Source of the DNA: CAZYXZ01 sp964651395
Lineage (GTDB): Bacteria > Actinomycetota > Actinomycetes > BP-191
DNA: 14,311 nucleotides
Direction of reading: 5' to 3'
Assembly (NCBI GenBank): GCA_964651395.1
Contig: CAZYXZ010000079.1
Coordinates: forward strand, 1 to 14,311
The position numbers were made by a program, and so were the translations under genes. Below are positions 6,651-13,655 of the stretch, piece after piece (the stretch's first letter is position 1; every line of letters begins with the position of its first letter). The notes under the pieces were generated by a model. That model was not told where the DNA came from and searched no databases. It worked only from the letters and a program-made list of their open reading frames with translations.

Positions 6651-7535
6651 ATGCACATCGCGCTCGTGGTGAACCCGAAGGCGGGCAAGGGCAAGGGCGC
6701 GGAGCTGCGCGCGCAGTCCGTGGCCCGGCTGCGCACCCGCGCGGACGTCCGGGAGCTGGTCGGCGCCTCCGAGGAGGAGAGCCAGGCGCTCTGCCACCAG
6801 GCGGTCGCCGACGGGGTGGACGCGCTGGTCGCGCTCGGCGGCGACGGGATGGCGCACCTGGCCATCCAGGCGGTCGCGGGCACCTTCACACCGCTCGGCA
6901 TCATCCCGGCCGGCACGGGCAACGACCTGGCCAGCCACCTCGGCCTGCCCGGCAAGAACCCGATCGAGGCCGCCGACGTCGTCCTCGCCGGGCACACCCG
7001 GGACATCGACGCCGTTCGCGTCGCGGGGGAGACCGAGAGCTGGTTCGGGGCCGTGCTCGGCTCCGGGTTCGACTCCGCCGTCAACGAGCGCGCGAACGAG
7101 ATGACCTGGCCGCGCGGCGACAACCGCTACATCCTCGCGATGCTGGCGACGCTGCCGCGGTTCAAGCCGCTGCACTACACGCTCACGCTCGACGGCGAGG
7201 TCTGGGAGACCGAGGCGATGCTCGTCGCCGTCGGCAACTCCCGCTCGTACGGCGGAGGCATGCGCGTCGCGCCGGACGCCGTGCTCGACGACGGGCTGCT
7301 CGAGGTGTGCGTCCTCGGCGCGGTCGGCAAGTTCGAGTTCCTGCGCACCTTCCCGAAGGTCTACAAGGGCACCCACAAGACGCACCCCGCCGTGCAGATC
7401 CGGCGAGCCCGGACCGTCACCCTCGACGCGCCGGGCGTCTCGGCGTACGCCGACGGCGAGCCGATGGGCCCCCTGCCGCTGACCTGCGAATGCATCCCCG
7501 GGGCGCTCCGGGTCCTGGTGCCGGGACCCACGTAG
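6651..7535 (+). CDS. Diacylglycerol kinase-family lipid kinase (DagK/YegS type)
   Basis: A 294-residue lipid kinase that should transfer phosphate from ATP to diacylglycerol or a similar lipid at the inner face of the membrane. It opens with IALVVNPKAGKGKG. The nucleotide motif is LGGDGM at about 62-67, with methionine where GGDGT is usual. Next come PAGTGNDLA (GTGND at 88-92), ESWFGAVLGSGFDSAVNERAN, the GNSRSYGGGMRVAPDA loop and the C-terminal YADGEPMG. Length matches the family. The Met-for-Thr change is mild and does not by itself argue against activity. It lies between tatC (22 bp) and helY (10 bp); M. tuberculosis lacks a gene at this spot. The exact lipid substrate cannot be told from sequence. 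Confidence 0.93.
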   Translation: MHIALVVNPKAGKGKGAELRAQSVARLRTRADVRELVGASEEESQALCHQAVADGVDALVALGGDGMAHLAIQAVAGTFTPLGIIPAGTGNDLASHLGLPGKNPIEAADVVLAGHTRDIDAVRVAGETESWFGAVLGSGFDSAVNERANEMTWPRGDNRYILAMLATLPRFKPLHYTLTLDGEVWETEAMLVAVGNSRSYGGGMRVAPDAVLDDGLLEVCVLGAVGKFEFLRTFPKVYKGTHKTHPAVQIRRARTVTLDAPGVSAYADGEPMGPLPLTCECIPGALRVLVPGPT

Positions 7536-7538
7536 GCT
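7533..7538 (+). promoter_or_regulatory. Putative -10 box of helY, leaderless type
   Basis: TAGGCT overlaps the TAG stop of the lipid kinase gene and ends seven bases before ATG 7546. helY has no ribosome binding site. The same arrangement occurs at four other genes in this window. Confidence 0.35.
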
Positions 7539-7545
7539 GGTCGGC

Positions 7546-10227
7546 ATGGCCACGCCGGTTGTCGCGAGCCACTTGGCGGAGTTCGCGGCCGGCTACAGCT
7601 TCCCGCTGGACCGCTTCCAGATCGAGGCGTGCACGGCGCTCGAGTCGGGCCTCGGTGTCCTGGTCGCAGCGCCGACCGGCGCCGGCAAGACCGTCGTCGG
7701 CGAGTTCGCGGTGCACCTCGCGCTCGCCGTAGGTCAGAAGTGCTTCTACACGACGCCGATCAAGGCCCTCTCCAACCAGAAGTACGGCGACCTGGTCGCC
7801 CGGCACGGCCCGTCGAACGTCGGCCTGCTCACCGGCGACAACGTCATCAACGGCGACGCGCCGGTGATCGTGATGACCACCGAGGTGCTCCGGAACATGC
7901 TCTACGCGCGCTCCGACGCGCTGCACGGTCTCGGCTACGTCGTCATGGACGAGGTGCACTACCTCTCCGACCGCTACCGCGGCGCGGTATGGGAGGAGGT
8001 GATCATCCACCTGGCCGAGTCGGTCAGCGTGGTGTCGTTGAGCGCGACGGTCAGCAACGCCGAGGAGTTCGGCGCGTGGCTGGGCACGGTGCGCGGTGAG
8101 ACGACCGTGATCGTCGAGGAGCACCGTCCGGTGCCGCTGTGGCAGCACATGCTGGCCGGCAACAAGCTGCTGGACCTCTTCGTACCCGGCGAGGACGGCA
8201 AGCCCACGGTGAACCCCAGCCTGATCCGGCTCTCCCGAGAGGAGTCGCGCTACCTGCCCGAGCGGCGTGGCCGGGACGGCAAGAGGCCGCCGCGCAGCCG
8301 GCACTTCGCCAGCCGCAGCGAGGTCATCGACACCCTCGACCGCGAAGGACTGCTTCCCGCGATCACCTTCATCTTCTCCCGCGCGGGCTGCGACGCGGCC
8401 GTGCGCCAGTGCCTGCACGCCGGTCTCCGCCTGAACACCGACGACGAACGCGTCCGCGTGCGCGAGTACGTCGAGCTGCGCTGCACCGAGCTCGCGGAGG
8501 AGGACCTGGGCATCCTCGGCTACTGGGAGTGGCTCGAAGGACTGGAGCGCGGTATCGCCGCCCACCACGCCGGCCTGATCCCGACGTTCAAGGAGTGCGT
8601 CGAGGAGCTCTTCGTGCGCGGCCTGGTCAAGGCGGTGTTCGCGACCGAGACGCTCGCGCTCGGCATCAACATGCCCGCTCGCTCCGTCGTCCTCGAGCGG
8701 CTCGTGAAGTGGAACGGCGAGACGCACGCCGACGTCACGCCGGGGGAGTACACGCAGCTGACCGGGCGCGCCGGTCGCCGCGGCATCGACGTCGAGGGCC
8801 ACGCGATCGTGCTGTGGCAGCCGGGCGTCGAGCCGCTGTCCATCGCCGGGCTCGCGTCCACGCGCACCTACCCGCTGCGTTCGTCGTTCCGCCCGTCGTA
8901 CAACATGGCGGTCAACCTGGTGGGGTCGGTCGGCGCCGAGAAGGCCGGGGCGCTGCTCGAGCTGAGCTTCGCGCAGTTCCAGGCCGACCAGGCGGTCGTC
9001 GGCCTCGCGAAGCAGGTCACGAAGAACGAGGCCGCGCTCGAGGGCTACGCCGACGCGATGAGCTGCCACCTCGGCGACTTCGCCGAGTACGCCGGGCTGC
9101 GCGCGGCCGTCTCCGCGCGCGAGGCCGCCATCGCGCGGGAGTCGTCCTCGCTGCGCAAGGCGGCCGCGGTGCAGTCGCTCGAGCGGCTCAAGCCGGGGGA
9201 CGTGATCCGCATCCCCGCCGGGCGCTACGCCGGCCTGGCGGTCGTGCTCGACCCCGGACTCGAGGGGACCAGCCCCGCACCGCAGGTCATCACCGCGGAC
9301 CGGCAGCTGCGCAAGCTGTCCATCGAGCACTTCCCCAGCCCGGTCGAACCGGCCGGCCGGGTCCGCATCCCGCGCAACTTCAACGCGCGCAACCCCCAGG
9401 CCCGGCGCGACCTCGCGTCGAGCATCCGCGCGCTGGGCCTGGACGAGGGCGGGCGGCCGCGCAAGCAGCGCGCGCTCGGTGCGGACGACGAGGAGATCGG
9501 CCGGCTGCGCAAGGCGATCCGCGCGCACCCGTGCCATGGCTGCGCGGAGCGCGAGGACCACGCGCGCTGGGCGGAGCGCCACGCACGCCTGGTCAAGGAC
9601 ACCGACCAGCTGCGCCAGCGGGTGAACAGCCGCACCAACTCCATCGCGCGCACGTTCGAGCGGGTCTGCGGCGTCCTGGCGGAGCTCGGCTACCTCGAGG
9701 GCGGCCGCGCGAACAGCATGGTCACCGACGCCGGGCATCAGCTCGCGCGCATCTACACCGAGTCGGACCTGCTGGCCGCGGAGTGCCTGCGCCGCGGGCT
9801 GTGGGAGGGCCTGTCCGCCGCCGACCTGGCCGCCGCCGCGTCGATCCTGGTCTACGAGACGCGCGGGCCAGGCGAGGAGTCGGTGCGGCTCCCGGGCGGT
9901 CGGGTGCGCGACGTCCTCGCCGAGATGACCCGGACCTGGGGGGACCTCAAGGACGTCGAGGGCCGGCACCGGGTCGACTCGCTGCGCGAGCCCGACCTCG
10001 GCTTCGTGTGGGCGGCGTACCGGTGGGCGTCCGGCGTACGGCTGGACCAGCTGCTCAGCGAGGTGGACCTCACGGCCGGCGACTTCGTGCGTTGGGTCAA
10101 GATGCTGGTCGACCTGCTCGACCAGATCAGCGGCGTGGCCGGCGACGAGGGCACCGTCGGCGCCGCCGCCCGTCAGGCCGTGCACGCGCTCAAGCGCGGC
10201 GTAGTGGCGTACAGCAGCGTTGTGTGA
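7546..10227 (+). CDS. helY: HelY, Ski2/Mtr4-type DEAD/DEAH-box helicase
   Basis: A superfamily 2 helicase of the Ski2/Mtr4 group; relatives unwind RNA for degradation, and mycobacterial HelY is the namesake. The 893-residue product carries, in order, FPLDRFQ (19-25), Walker A APTGAGKT (42-49), TPIKALSNQK, box II DEVH (135-138), motif III SAT (166-168), and motif VI QLTGRAGRR (404-412). A cysteine pair, HPCHGCAERED, lies near residue 662. The C-terminal DSHCT-like helical region is at about 720-893 (AAASILVYETRG, then the TAGDFVRWVKMLVDLLDQI stretch). Length is close to M. tuberculosis HelY (about 900). It starts at ATG 7546, 10 bp after the lipid kinase. All motifs are intact, so it should be active. 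Whether it acts on RNA or DNA cannot be told here. Confidence 0.95.
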   Translation: MATPVVASHLAEFAAGYSFPLDRFQIEACTALESGLGVLVAAPTGAGKTVVGEFAVHLALAVGQKCFYTTPIKALSNQKYGDLVARHGPSNVGLLTGDNVINGDAPVIVMTTEVLRNMLYARSDALHGLGYVVMDEVHYLSDRYRGAVWEEVIIHLAESVSVVSLSATVSNAEEFGAWLGTVRGETTVIVEEHRPVPLWQHMLAGNKLLDLFVPGEDGKPTVNPSLIRLSREESRYLPERRGRDGKRPPRSRHFASRSEVIDTLDREGLLPAITFIFSRAGCDAAVRQCLHAGLRLNTDDERVRVREYVELRCTELAEEDLGILGYWEWLEGLERGIAAHHAGLIPTFKECVEELFVRGLVKAVFATETLALGINMPARSVVLERLVKWNGETHADVTPGEYTQLTGRAGRRGIDVEGHAIVLWQPGVEPLSIAGLASTRTYPLRSSFRPSYNMAVNLVGSVGAEKAGALLELSFAQFQADQAVVGLAKQVTKNEAALEGYADAMSCHLGDFAEYAGLRAAVSAREAAIARESSSLRKAAAVQSLERLKPGDVIRIPAGRYAGLAVVLDPGLEGTSPAPQVITADRQLRKLSIEHFPSPVEPAGRVRIPRNFNARNPQARRDLASSIRALGLDEGGRPRKQRALGADDEEIGRLRKAIRAHPCHGCAEREDHARWAERHARLVKDTDQLRQRVNSRTNSIARTFERVCGVLAELGYLEGGRANSMVTDAGHQLARIYTESDLLAAECLRRGLWEGLSAADLAAAASILVYETRGPGEESVRLPGGRVRDVLAEMTRTWGDLKDVEGRHRVDSLREPDLGFVWAAYRWASGVRLDQLLSEVDLTAGDFVRWVKMLVDLLDQISGVAGDEGTVGAAARQAVHALKRGVVAYSSVV

Positions 10228-10230
10228 CCC

Positions 10231-10285
10231 GGCGCGGGCGCCCCAANNNNNNNNNNCCTCCGCAAGCGCGGCCCCAACCCCGCGC
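10231..10285 (+). repeat. GC-rich hairpins flanking an assembly gap after helY
   Basis: GGCG, CGGG, CGCC (10231-10242) lies just after the helY stop. GCGCGG, eight bases, CCGCGC (10266-10285) lies beyond the Ns. Either could end helY transcription, but no T-run is visible and the intervening bases are unknown. Strong secondary structure here may be why the assembly breaks. Confidence 0.35.
10247..10256. other. Assembly gap, ten Ns
   Basis: A run of exactly ten Ns in the intergenic region between helY and the flavoprotein gene. A second run of the same length occurs at 12714, so ten looks like a placeholder rather than a measured size. The upstream region of the flavoprotein operon may therefore be incomplete, and promoters or a small gene could be missing. 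Confidence 0.95.
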
Positions 10286-10309
10286 GGCCGTCCGTGGTCT
10301 GATCTGCCT

Positions 10310-11719
10310 GTGACAGACCTGGTCGACGACCTCGTCGCGCTGCTCGGCGCGGACCGCGTGCGCGCCGACGACGCGGAGCGCGCCGCGAAGGCGACCGACT
10401 GCTGGCCGCGCAGCACGCTGCTGGACCGGTCCGGCGCCGCGTCCGCGCCGTTGCCGGACGTCGTCGTCCGCCCGCTCGACACCTCCGAGGTCGCGGCCGT
10501 GTACCGCTACGCGACCGGGCAGGGCGTCCCGGTCACGCCGTACGCCGGCGGATCCGGTGTCGTCGGGGGCGCGGCCCCCGTACAGGGCGGCATCTGCCTC
10601 GACCTGACCGGACTGCGCGGTCTCGTGGAGCTCGACGAGATCTCCGGCGTCGTGACGTTCCGGGCCGGCACGTTCGGGCCGGAGGTCGAGGAGACGGTCA
10701 ACGCACGAGGGTTCACGGTCGGGCACTTCCCGTCGTCGATCATGTGCTCCACCGTCGGCGGCTGGGTCGCCGCGCGCGGCGCAGGTCAGCTGTCCACGCG
10801 CTACGGCAAGGCCGAGGACCTGGTGGTCGCGCTCGAGGCCGTCCTGCCCACCGGCGAGGTCTGGCGGACGCACCCGGCCCCGCGGACGGCCGCCGGACCG
10901 GACATGTGGCGGCTCCTGGCCGGCGCCGAAGGCACGCTCGGCGCCATCACCGAGGTCACGCTGCGGATGCACCCACTCCCTTCGGCGCGCCAGTTCGGCG
11001 GCTGGCTGTTCCCCGACCTGCGCTCCGGGGTCGACGCGCTACGGCGTGTCCTGGCCACGGGCGCGCGACCAGCGGTGGTCCGGCTCTACGACGTCCTCGA
11101 CACCGCGCTGGTGCTCGGCGGACAGGGGCTCGACGTGGGCGAGGGCGCGCTGCTGGTCACGGCGTGCGAAGGCGACCCGCGGCTCGTCGCGGCCGAGCAC
11201 GCGATCCTCACGGACGTCTGCACGGCGGCGACCGACCTCGGCACCGGGCCGGGGGAGCACTGGTGGTCGCACCGGTACGCCGTGAGCTTCCGGCTGCCGG
11301 AGGTCATCGCAGGCCGGCTGCTCGGGCCGCACGGCGTCGCCGACACCATCGAGGTCGCGGCGCTGTGGTCGCGGCTGCCCGACCTCTACGACGCGATGCA
11401 CGCGGCCATGTCGCCGTACGCGACCGTGGTGATGGCCCACGTCTCGCACTGCTACCCGGAGGGCGCGTCCATCTACTGGTCGTTCGCGACCGACGCGGCC
11501 GACGAGGCGGATGCGCTGCGCCGCTACGACGCGCTGTGGACCGCGGCGATGGACGCCTGCCGCGCGGCGGGCGGCTCGATCGGCCACCATCACGGGGTGG
11601 GCCAGGCGCGCGCACCGTGGCTGGCCGCCGAGATGGGGGCCGGCCACGCGATCCTGCGTGCCGTGAAGGCCGCGGTCGATCCGAGTGGCATCGCCAACCC
11701 CGGGAAGCTGGGACTGTGA
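10310..11719 (+). CDS. FAD-binding oxidase, alkyl-DHAP synthase-like
   Basis: A 469-residue flavoprotein of the vanillyl-alcohol oxidase fold. The FAD domain is at about 50-240: RPLDTSEVAAVYRYA, YAGGSGVVGG (78-87), FPSSIMCSTVGGWVAARGAGQLSTRYGK. The C-terminal half matches alkyl-dihydroxyacetone-phosphate synthase. It has a tyrosine in EGASIYWSF (Tyr389), then GGSIGHHHGVG with the triple histidine 426-428, and DPSGIANPGKL at the end. AGPS swaps the acyl chain of acyl-DHAP for a fatty alcohol, the key step of ether lipids, without net redox. Many bacterial relatives are of unknown activity, so a 2-hydroxyacid or similar oxidase is the alternative. The GTG at 10310 is chosen because the frame upstream runs through the Ns; no ribosome binding site is clear. 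Its stop overlaps the next start by one base. Confidence 0.88.
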   Translation: MTDLVDDLVALLGADRVRADDAERAAKATDCWPRSTLLDRSGAASAPLPDVVVRPLDTSEVAAVYRYATGQGVPVTPYAGGSGVVGGAAPVQGGICLDLTGLRGLVELDEISGVVTFRAGTFGPEVEETVNARGFTVGHFPSSIMCSTVGGWVAARGAGQLSTRYGKAEDLVVALEAVLPTGEVWRTHPAPRTAAGPDMWRLLAGAEGTLGAITEVTLRMHPLPSARQFGGWLFPDLRSGVDALRRVLATGARPAVVRLYDVLDTALVLGGQGLDVGEGALLVTACEGDPRLVAAEHAILTDVCTAATDLGTGPGEHWWSHRYAVSFRLPEVIAGRLLGPHGVADTIEVAALWSRLPDLYDAMHAAMSPYATVVMAHVSHCYPEGASIYWSFATDAADEADALRRYDALWTAAMDACRAAGGSIGHHHGVGQARAPWLAAEMGAGHAILRAVKAAVDPSGIANPGKLGL

Positions 11720-12765
11720 TGGAGCTCGAGATCGCGGCGACGATCACGACCCGCCACGAGCCGACCCCGCGATCCGCGCAGCCGCTCGGCGACGCCACGC
11801 TCTGCTCGTCGTGCCCGAAGCTGTGCTCGACCACCTGCCCGGTCCAGGCCGCGACCGGACGGGAGTCGGCCGCACCGTGGCGCATCTCCCGCGCTGCCCG
11901 CACCGCGGAGCGCGACGGCTGGACGCCGGCCGCGGTGCACGCGACCGCGCAGTGCACCGGCTGCGGCGCCTGTTCCCGAGCCTGCCTGCCCGGCGTGAGC
12001 CTGCCCGACGTCTCGCGGGCCGCGCGGGCCGCGGCAGCGAGCGAAGGAGCCCCGCTGCCGGCTGCCGTCGCCGTCGCCGACCGCATCGCCCGCACCGGTT
12101 CACCGCGCGGGGCGGACATTCACGCAGCCGAGCTGTCCACCGGGACCGACCCCACCGCACCGACCGCGCTGTTCTTCGGCTGCACGGTGCAGTCGAGCCA
12201 GCCCGCGGTGGGCCGGGCCGCACGACGTCTCTTCTCCGCGGCCGGCGAGCCGGTCCGGTGTCTCGGCGCAGAGCCGTGTTGCGGCGCCGCGGCGCTGGAC
12301 GTCGGATTGGTCGACGAGGCGCGCACGTTGGCGACCGCGGCCGCCACCGCACTCGGCGACGCGACCCGCGTGGTTCCGCTGTCGCCGGGGTGCGCGCGCG
12401 TCATCCGCGACGAGTGGGCGTCGTGGGGGATCGCGGCACCGGAGGTGGTCACCGCGCCCGAGTGGCTGGCCGCCGCCGTCTCCGCAGGACGGCTCCCATC
12501 CCGCCCGCCGGACGGCACGACCGTCGCCTGGCACGACCCGTGCACCCTCGCGCGCGGCCTCGGTGTGGTCGACGCCCCGCGCGCCGTGCTCGTCGCGCTG
12601 GGCCTCGGCATGGCGGAGCCGCAGCGGACCGGGCTCGACACCCGATGCAGCGGCGCCGGCGCGGCGTACCCGTTGGTCGACGCGGACGGCGCGGCCCTGG
12701 TGGCCGACGTACGNNNNNNNNNNGACCTGCTCGAGCTGGCCGCCGAGCGACTGCTGGGCGCCTGA
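11719..12765 (+). CDS. Fe-S oxidoreductase, GlpC/GlcF-like (contains assembly gap)
   Basis: About 348 residues. The N-terminus has two ferredoxin-type [4Fe-4S] motifs: CSSCPKLCSTTCP (Cys29, 32, 36, 40) and CTGCGACSRACLPG (Cys79, 82, 85, 89). Two CCG-type modules follow: FFGCTVQ with EPCCGAAA, and HDPCTLARG with RCSGAGAAYP. In the second the usual Cys-Cys-Gly has become Cys-Ser-Gly, so its cluster site may be altered. Relatives (GlpC, GlcF, LutA) pass electrons from a flavoprotein to quinones, so this is probably the redox partner of the preceding gene. The ATG at 11719 shares its A with that gene's TGA, so the pair is translationally coupled. Ten Ns at 12714-12723 lie about 14 codons before the end. 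The frame reads through them to a sensible C-terminus (DLLELAAERLLGA). Confidence 0.87.
   Translation: MELEIAATITTRHEPTPRSAQPLGDATLCSSCPKLCSTTCPVQAATGRESAAPWRISRAARTAERDGWTPAAVHATAQCTGCGACSRACLPGVSLPDVSRAARAAAASEGAPLPAAVAVADRIARTGSPRGADIHAAELSTGTDPTAPTALFFGCTVQSSQPAVGRAARRLFSAAGEPVRCLGAEPCCGAAALDVGLVDEARTLATAAATALGDATRVVPLSPGCARVIRDEWASWGIAAPEVVTAPEWLAAAVSAGRLPSRPPDGTTVAWHDPCTLARGLGVVDAPRAVLVALGLGMAEPQRTGLDTRCSGAGAAYPLVDADGAALVADVXXXXDLLELAAERLLGA
12714..12723. other. Assembly gap, ten Ns, inside the Fe-S protein gene
   Basis: Ten Ns interrupt the 3' end of the Fe-S protein gene. Taken as ten bases they keep the frame (CGN, then three unknown codons, then GAC), which is compatible with the true length but has a one-in-three chance of happening anyway. 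A few residues of the protein are unknown. Confidence 0.95.
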
Positions 12766-12767
12766 CC

Positions 12768-13655
12768 GTGGCCCATCCGCTCGGCCCGTTGGCCCTGCTC
12801 GTGCCGGCCGGGCGCCACGGCCCGATCCCCGGCCAGCTCGAGGAGCTGGAGACCGAGCTCACGGCCCGCGCGCTCGACCACCACCGCGTCGACCTCGGCG
12901 ACGATCCGGCGGCTGCGGTCCGCGCGGCGATCGCGGCCGGATCCCGCTACGTCGTCGCGTGCGGCGTCCAGGACGTCGCGGTCTCGATCCTGCCCGCGCT
13001 GGTCGATCCGGACGGCACCTCTCCGGACGTCGTACTGGGCCTGTTCCCCGGTGGCCGGGTCAACGACTTCGCGCACACGTTCGGCCTGGGGCTCGACCCG
13101 GATGTCGCCGCGGCGCTCCTGGCCGGTCCGCGCGTCATGCGCGTCGACGTCGGCGTCGCGGATCTCGCCGGCCGCCGCCGGCTGGTGCTCAATGACGCCG
13201 TCGTCGGGCTCGGCGCGTCGGCGGCCCGCAGTGCCAGCCGGTCCGGACTACGGCGGCTGCTGACGTGGTGGTCGACGACGGCGCTCTACCGGCGCCCGCT
13301 GGTCGACGTGGACATGACCTTCGCCGAGTGGCACGGCCGGCTCGTGCAGGCGCACCTCGCCAACGGCCAGTACGCGCTCGACCACCTCCACGTCGCGCCG
13401 CTGTCGCTGCCCGACGACGGGGCATGGGACGTGCAGGTCTGGTCCGGCCCGCGGCACCTGCCGTTCACCGCGCAGCCGCGGATGCTGCGCGGCGAGCACC
13501 TGCCGCACGAGCACATCAGCCAGTGGCGTCACGTGCGGGTCGCGATGACGGCGCACGGTCACCGCTCGGTCCCGGTCGCCATCGACGGCCGGCCGGCCGG
13601 TCAGCTCCCCGCGACGTTCACGCTGCTGCCCAAGGCGCTGCGCCTCAAGATCTGA
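12768..13655 (+). CDS. Divergent diacylglycerol kinase-family protein with decayed GGDGT motif
   Basis: A 295-residue protein of the DagK/YegS fold. The overall pattern of the family is present. VLGLFPGGRVNDFAHTFGL (about 89-107) matches the GTGNDFAR region, and LNDAVVGLGASAA the next. LPKALRLKI closes the protein after a VAIDGRPAG turn equivalent to the DGE motif. The nucleotide motif GGDGT is replaced by CGVQD (Cys65 to Asp69, in YVVACGVQDVAV), so the residues normally contacting ATP are lost and activity is doubtful. It may be a pseudokinase, or use a different substrate. The GTG start 12768 lies two bases after the Fe-S gene stop, with no ribosome binding site of its own, so it is coupled. 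Its last 11 bases overlap convergent glpD. Confidence 0.82.
   Translation: MAHPLGPLALLVPAGRHGPIPGQLEELETELTARALDHHRVDLGDDPAAAVRAAIAAGSRYVVACGVQDVAVSILPALVDPDGTSPDVVLGLFPGGRVNDFAHTFGLGLDPDVAAALLAGPRVMRVDVGVADLAGRRRLVLNDAVVGLGASAARSASRSGLRRLLTWWSTTALYRRPLVDVDMTFAEWHGRLVQAHLANGQYALDHLHVAPLSLPDDGAWDVQVWSGPRHLPFTAQPRMLRGEHLPHEHISQWRHVRVAMTAHGHRSVPVAIDGRPAGQLPATFTLLPKALRLKI

Noticed and set aside
10220..10309. Flavoprotein start upstream of the N run
   Set aside because: It would overlap the helY end and read through unknown bases; GTG 10310 gives a sensible N-terminus of normal length.
8139..10313. Long + strand frame inside helY in another phase
   Set aside because: Composition is Arg/Ala/Gly/Pro-rich without domains and it also crosses the N run. 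It is a shadow of helY.
7417..10482. Minus-strand open frame of about 1000 codons opposite helY
   Set aside because: It is antisense to a complete helicase with all motifs, crosses the N gap, and has no recognisable domain. It is a codon-bias shadow.
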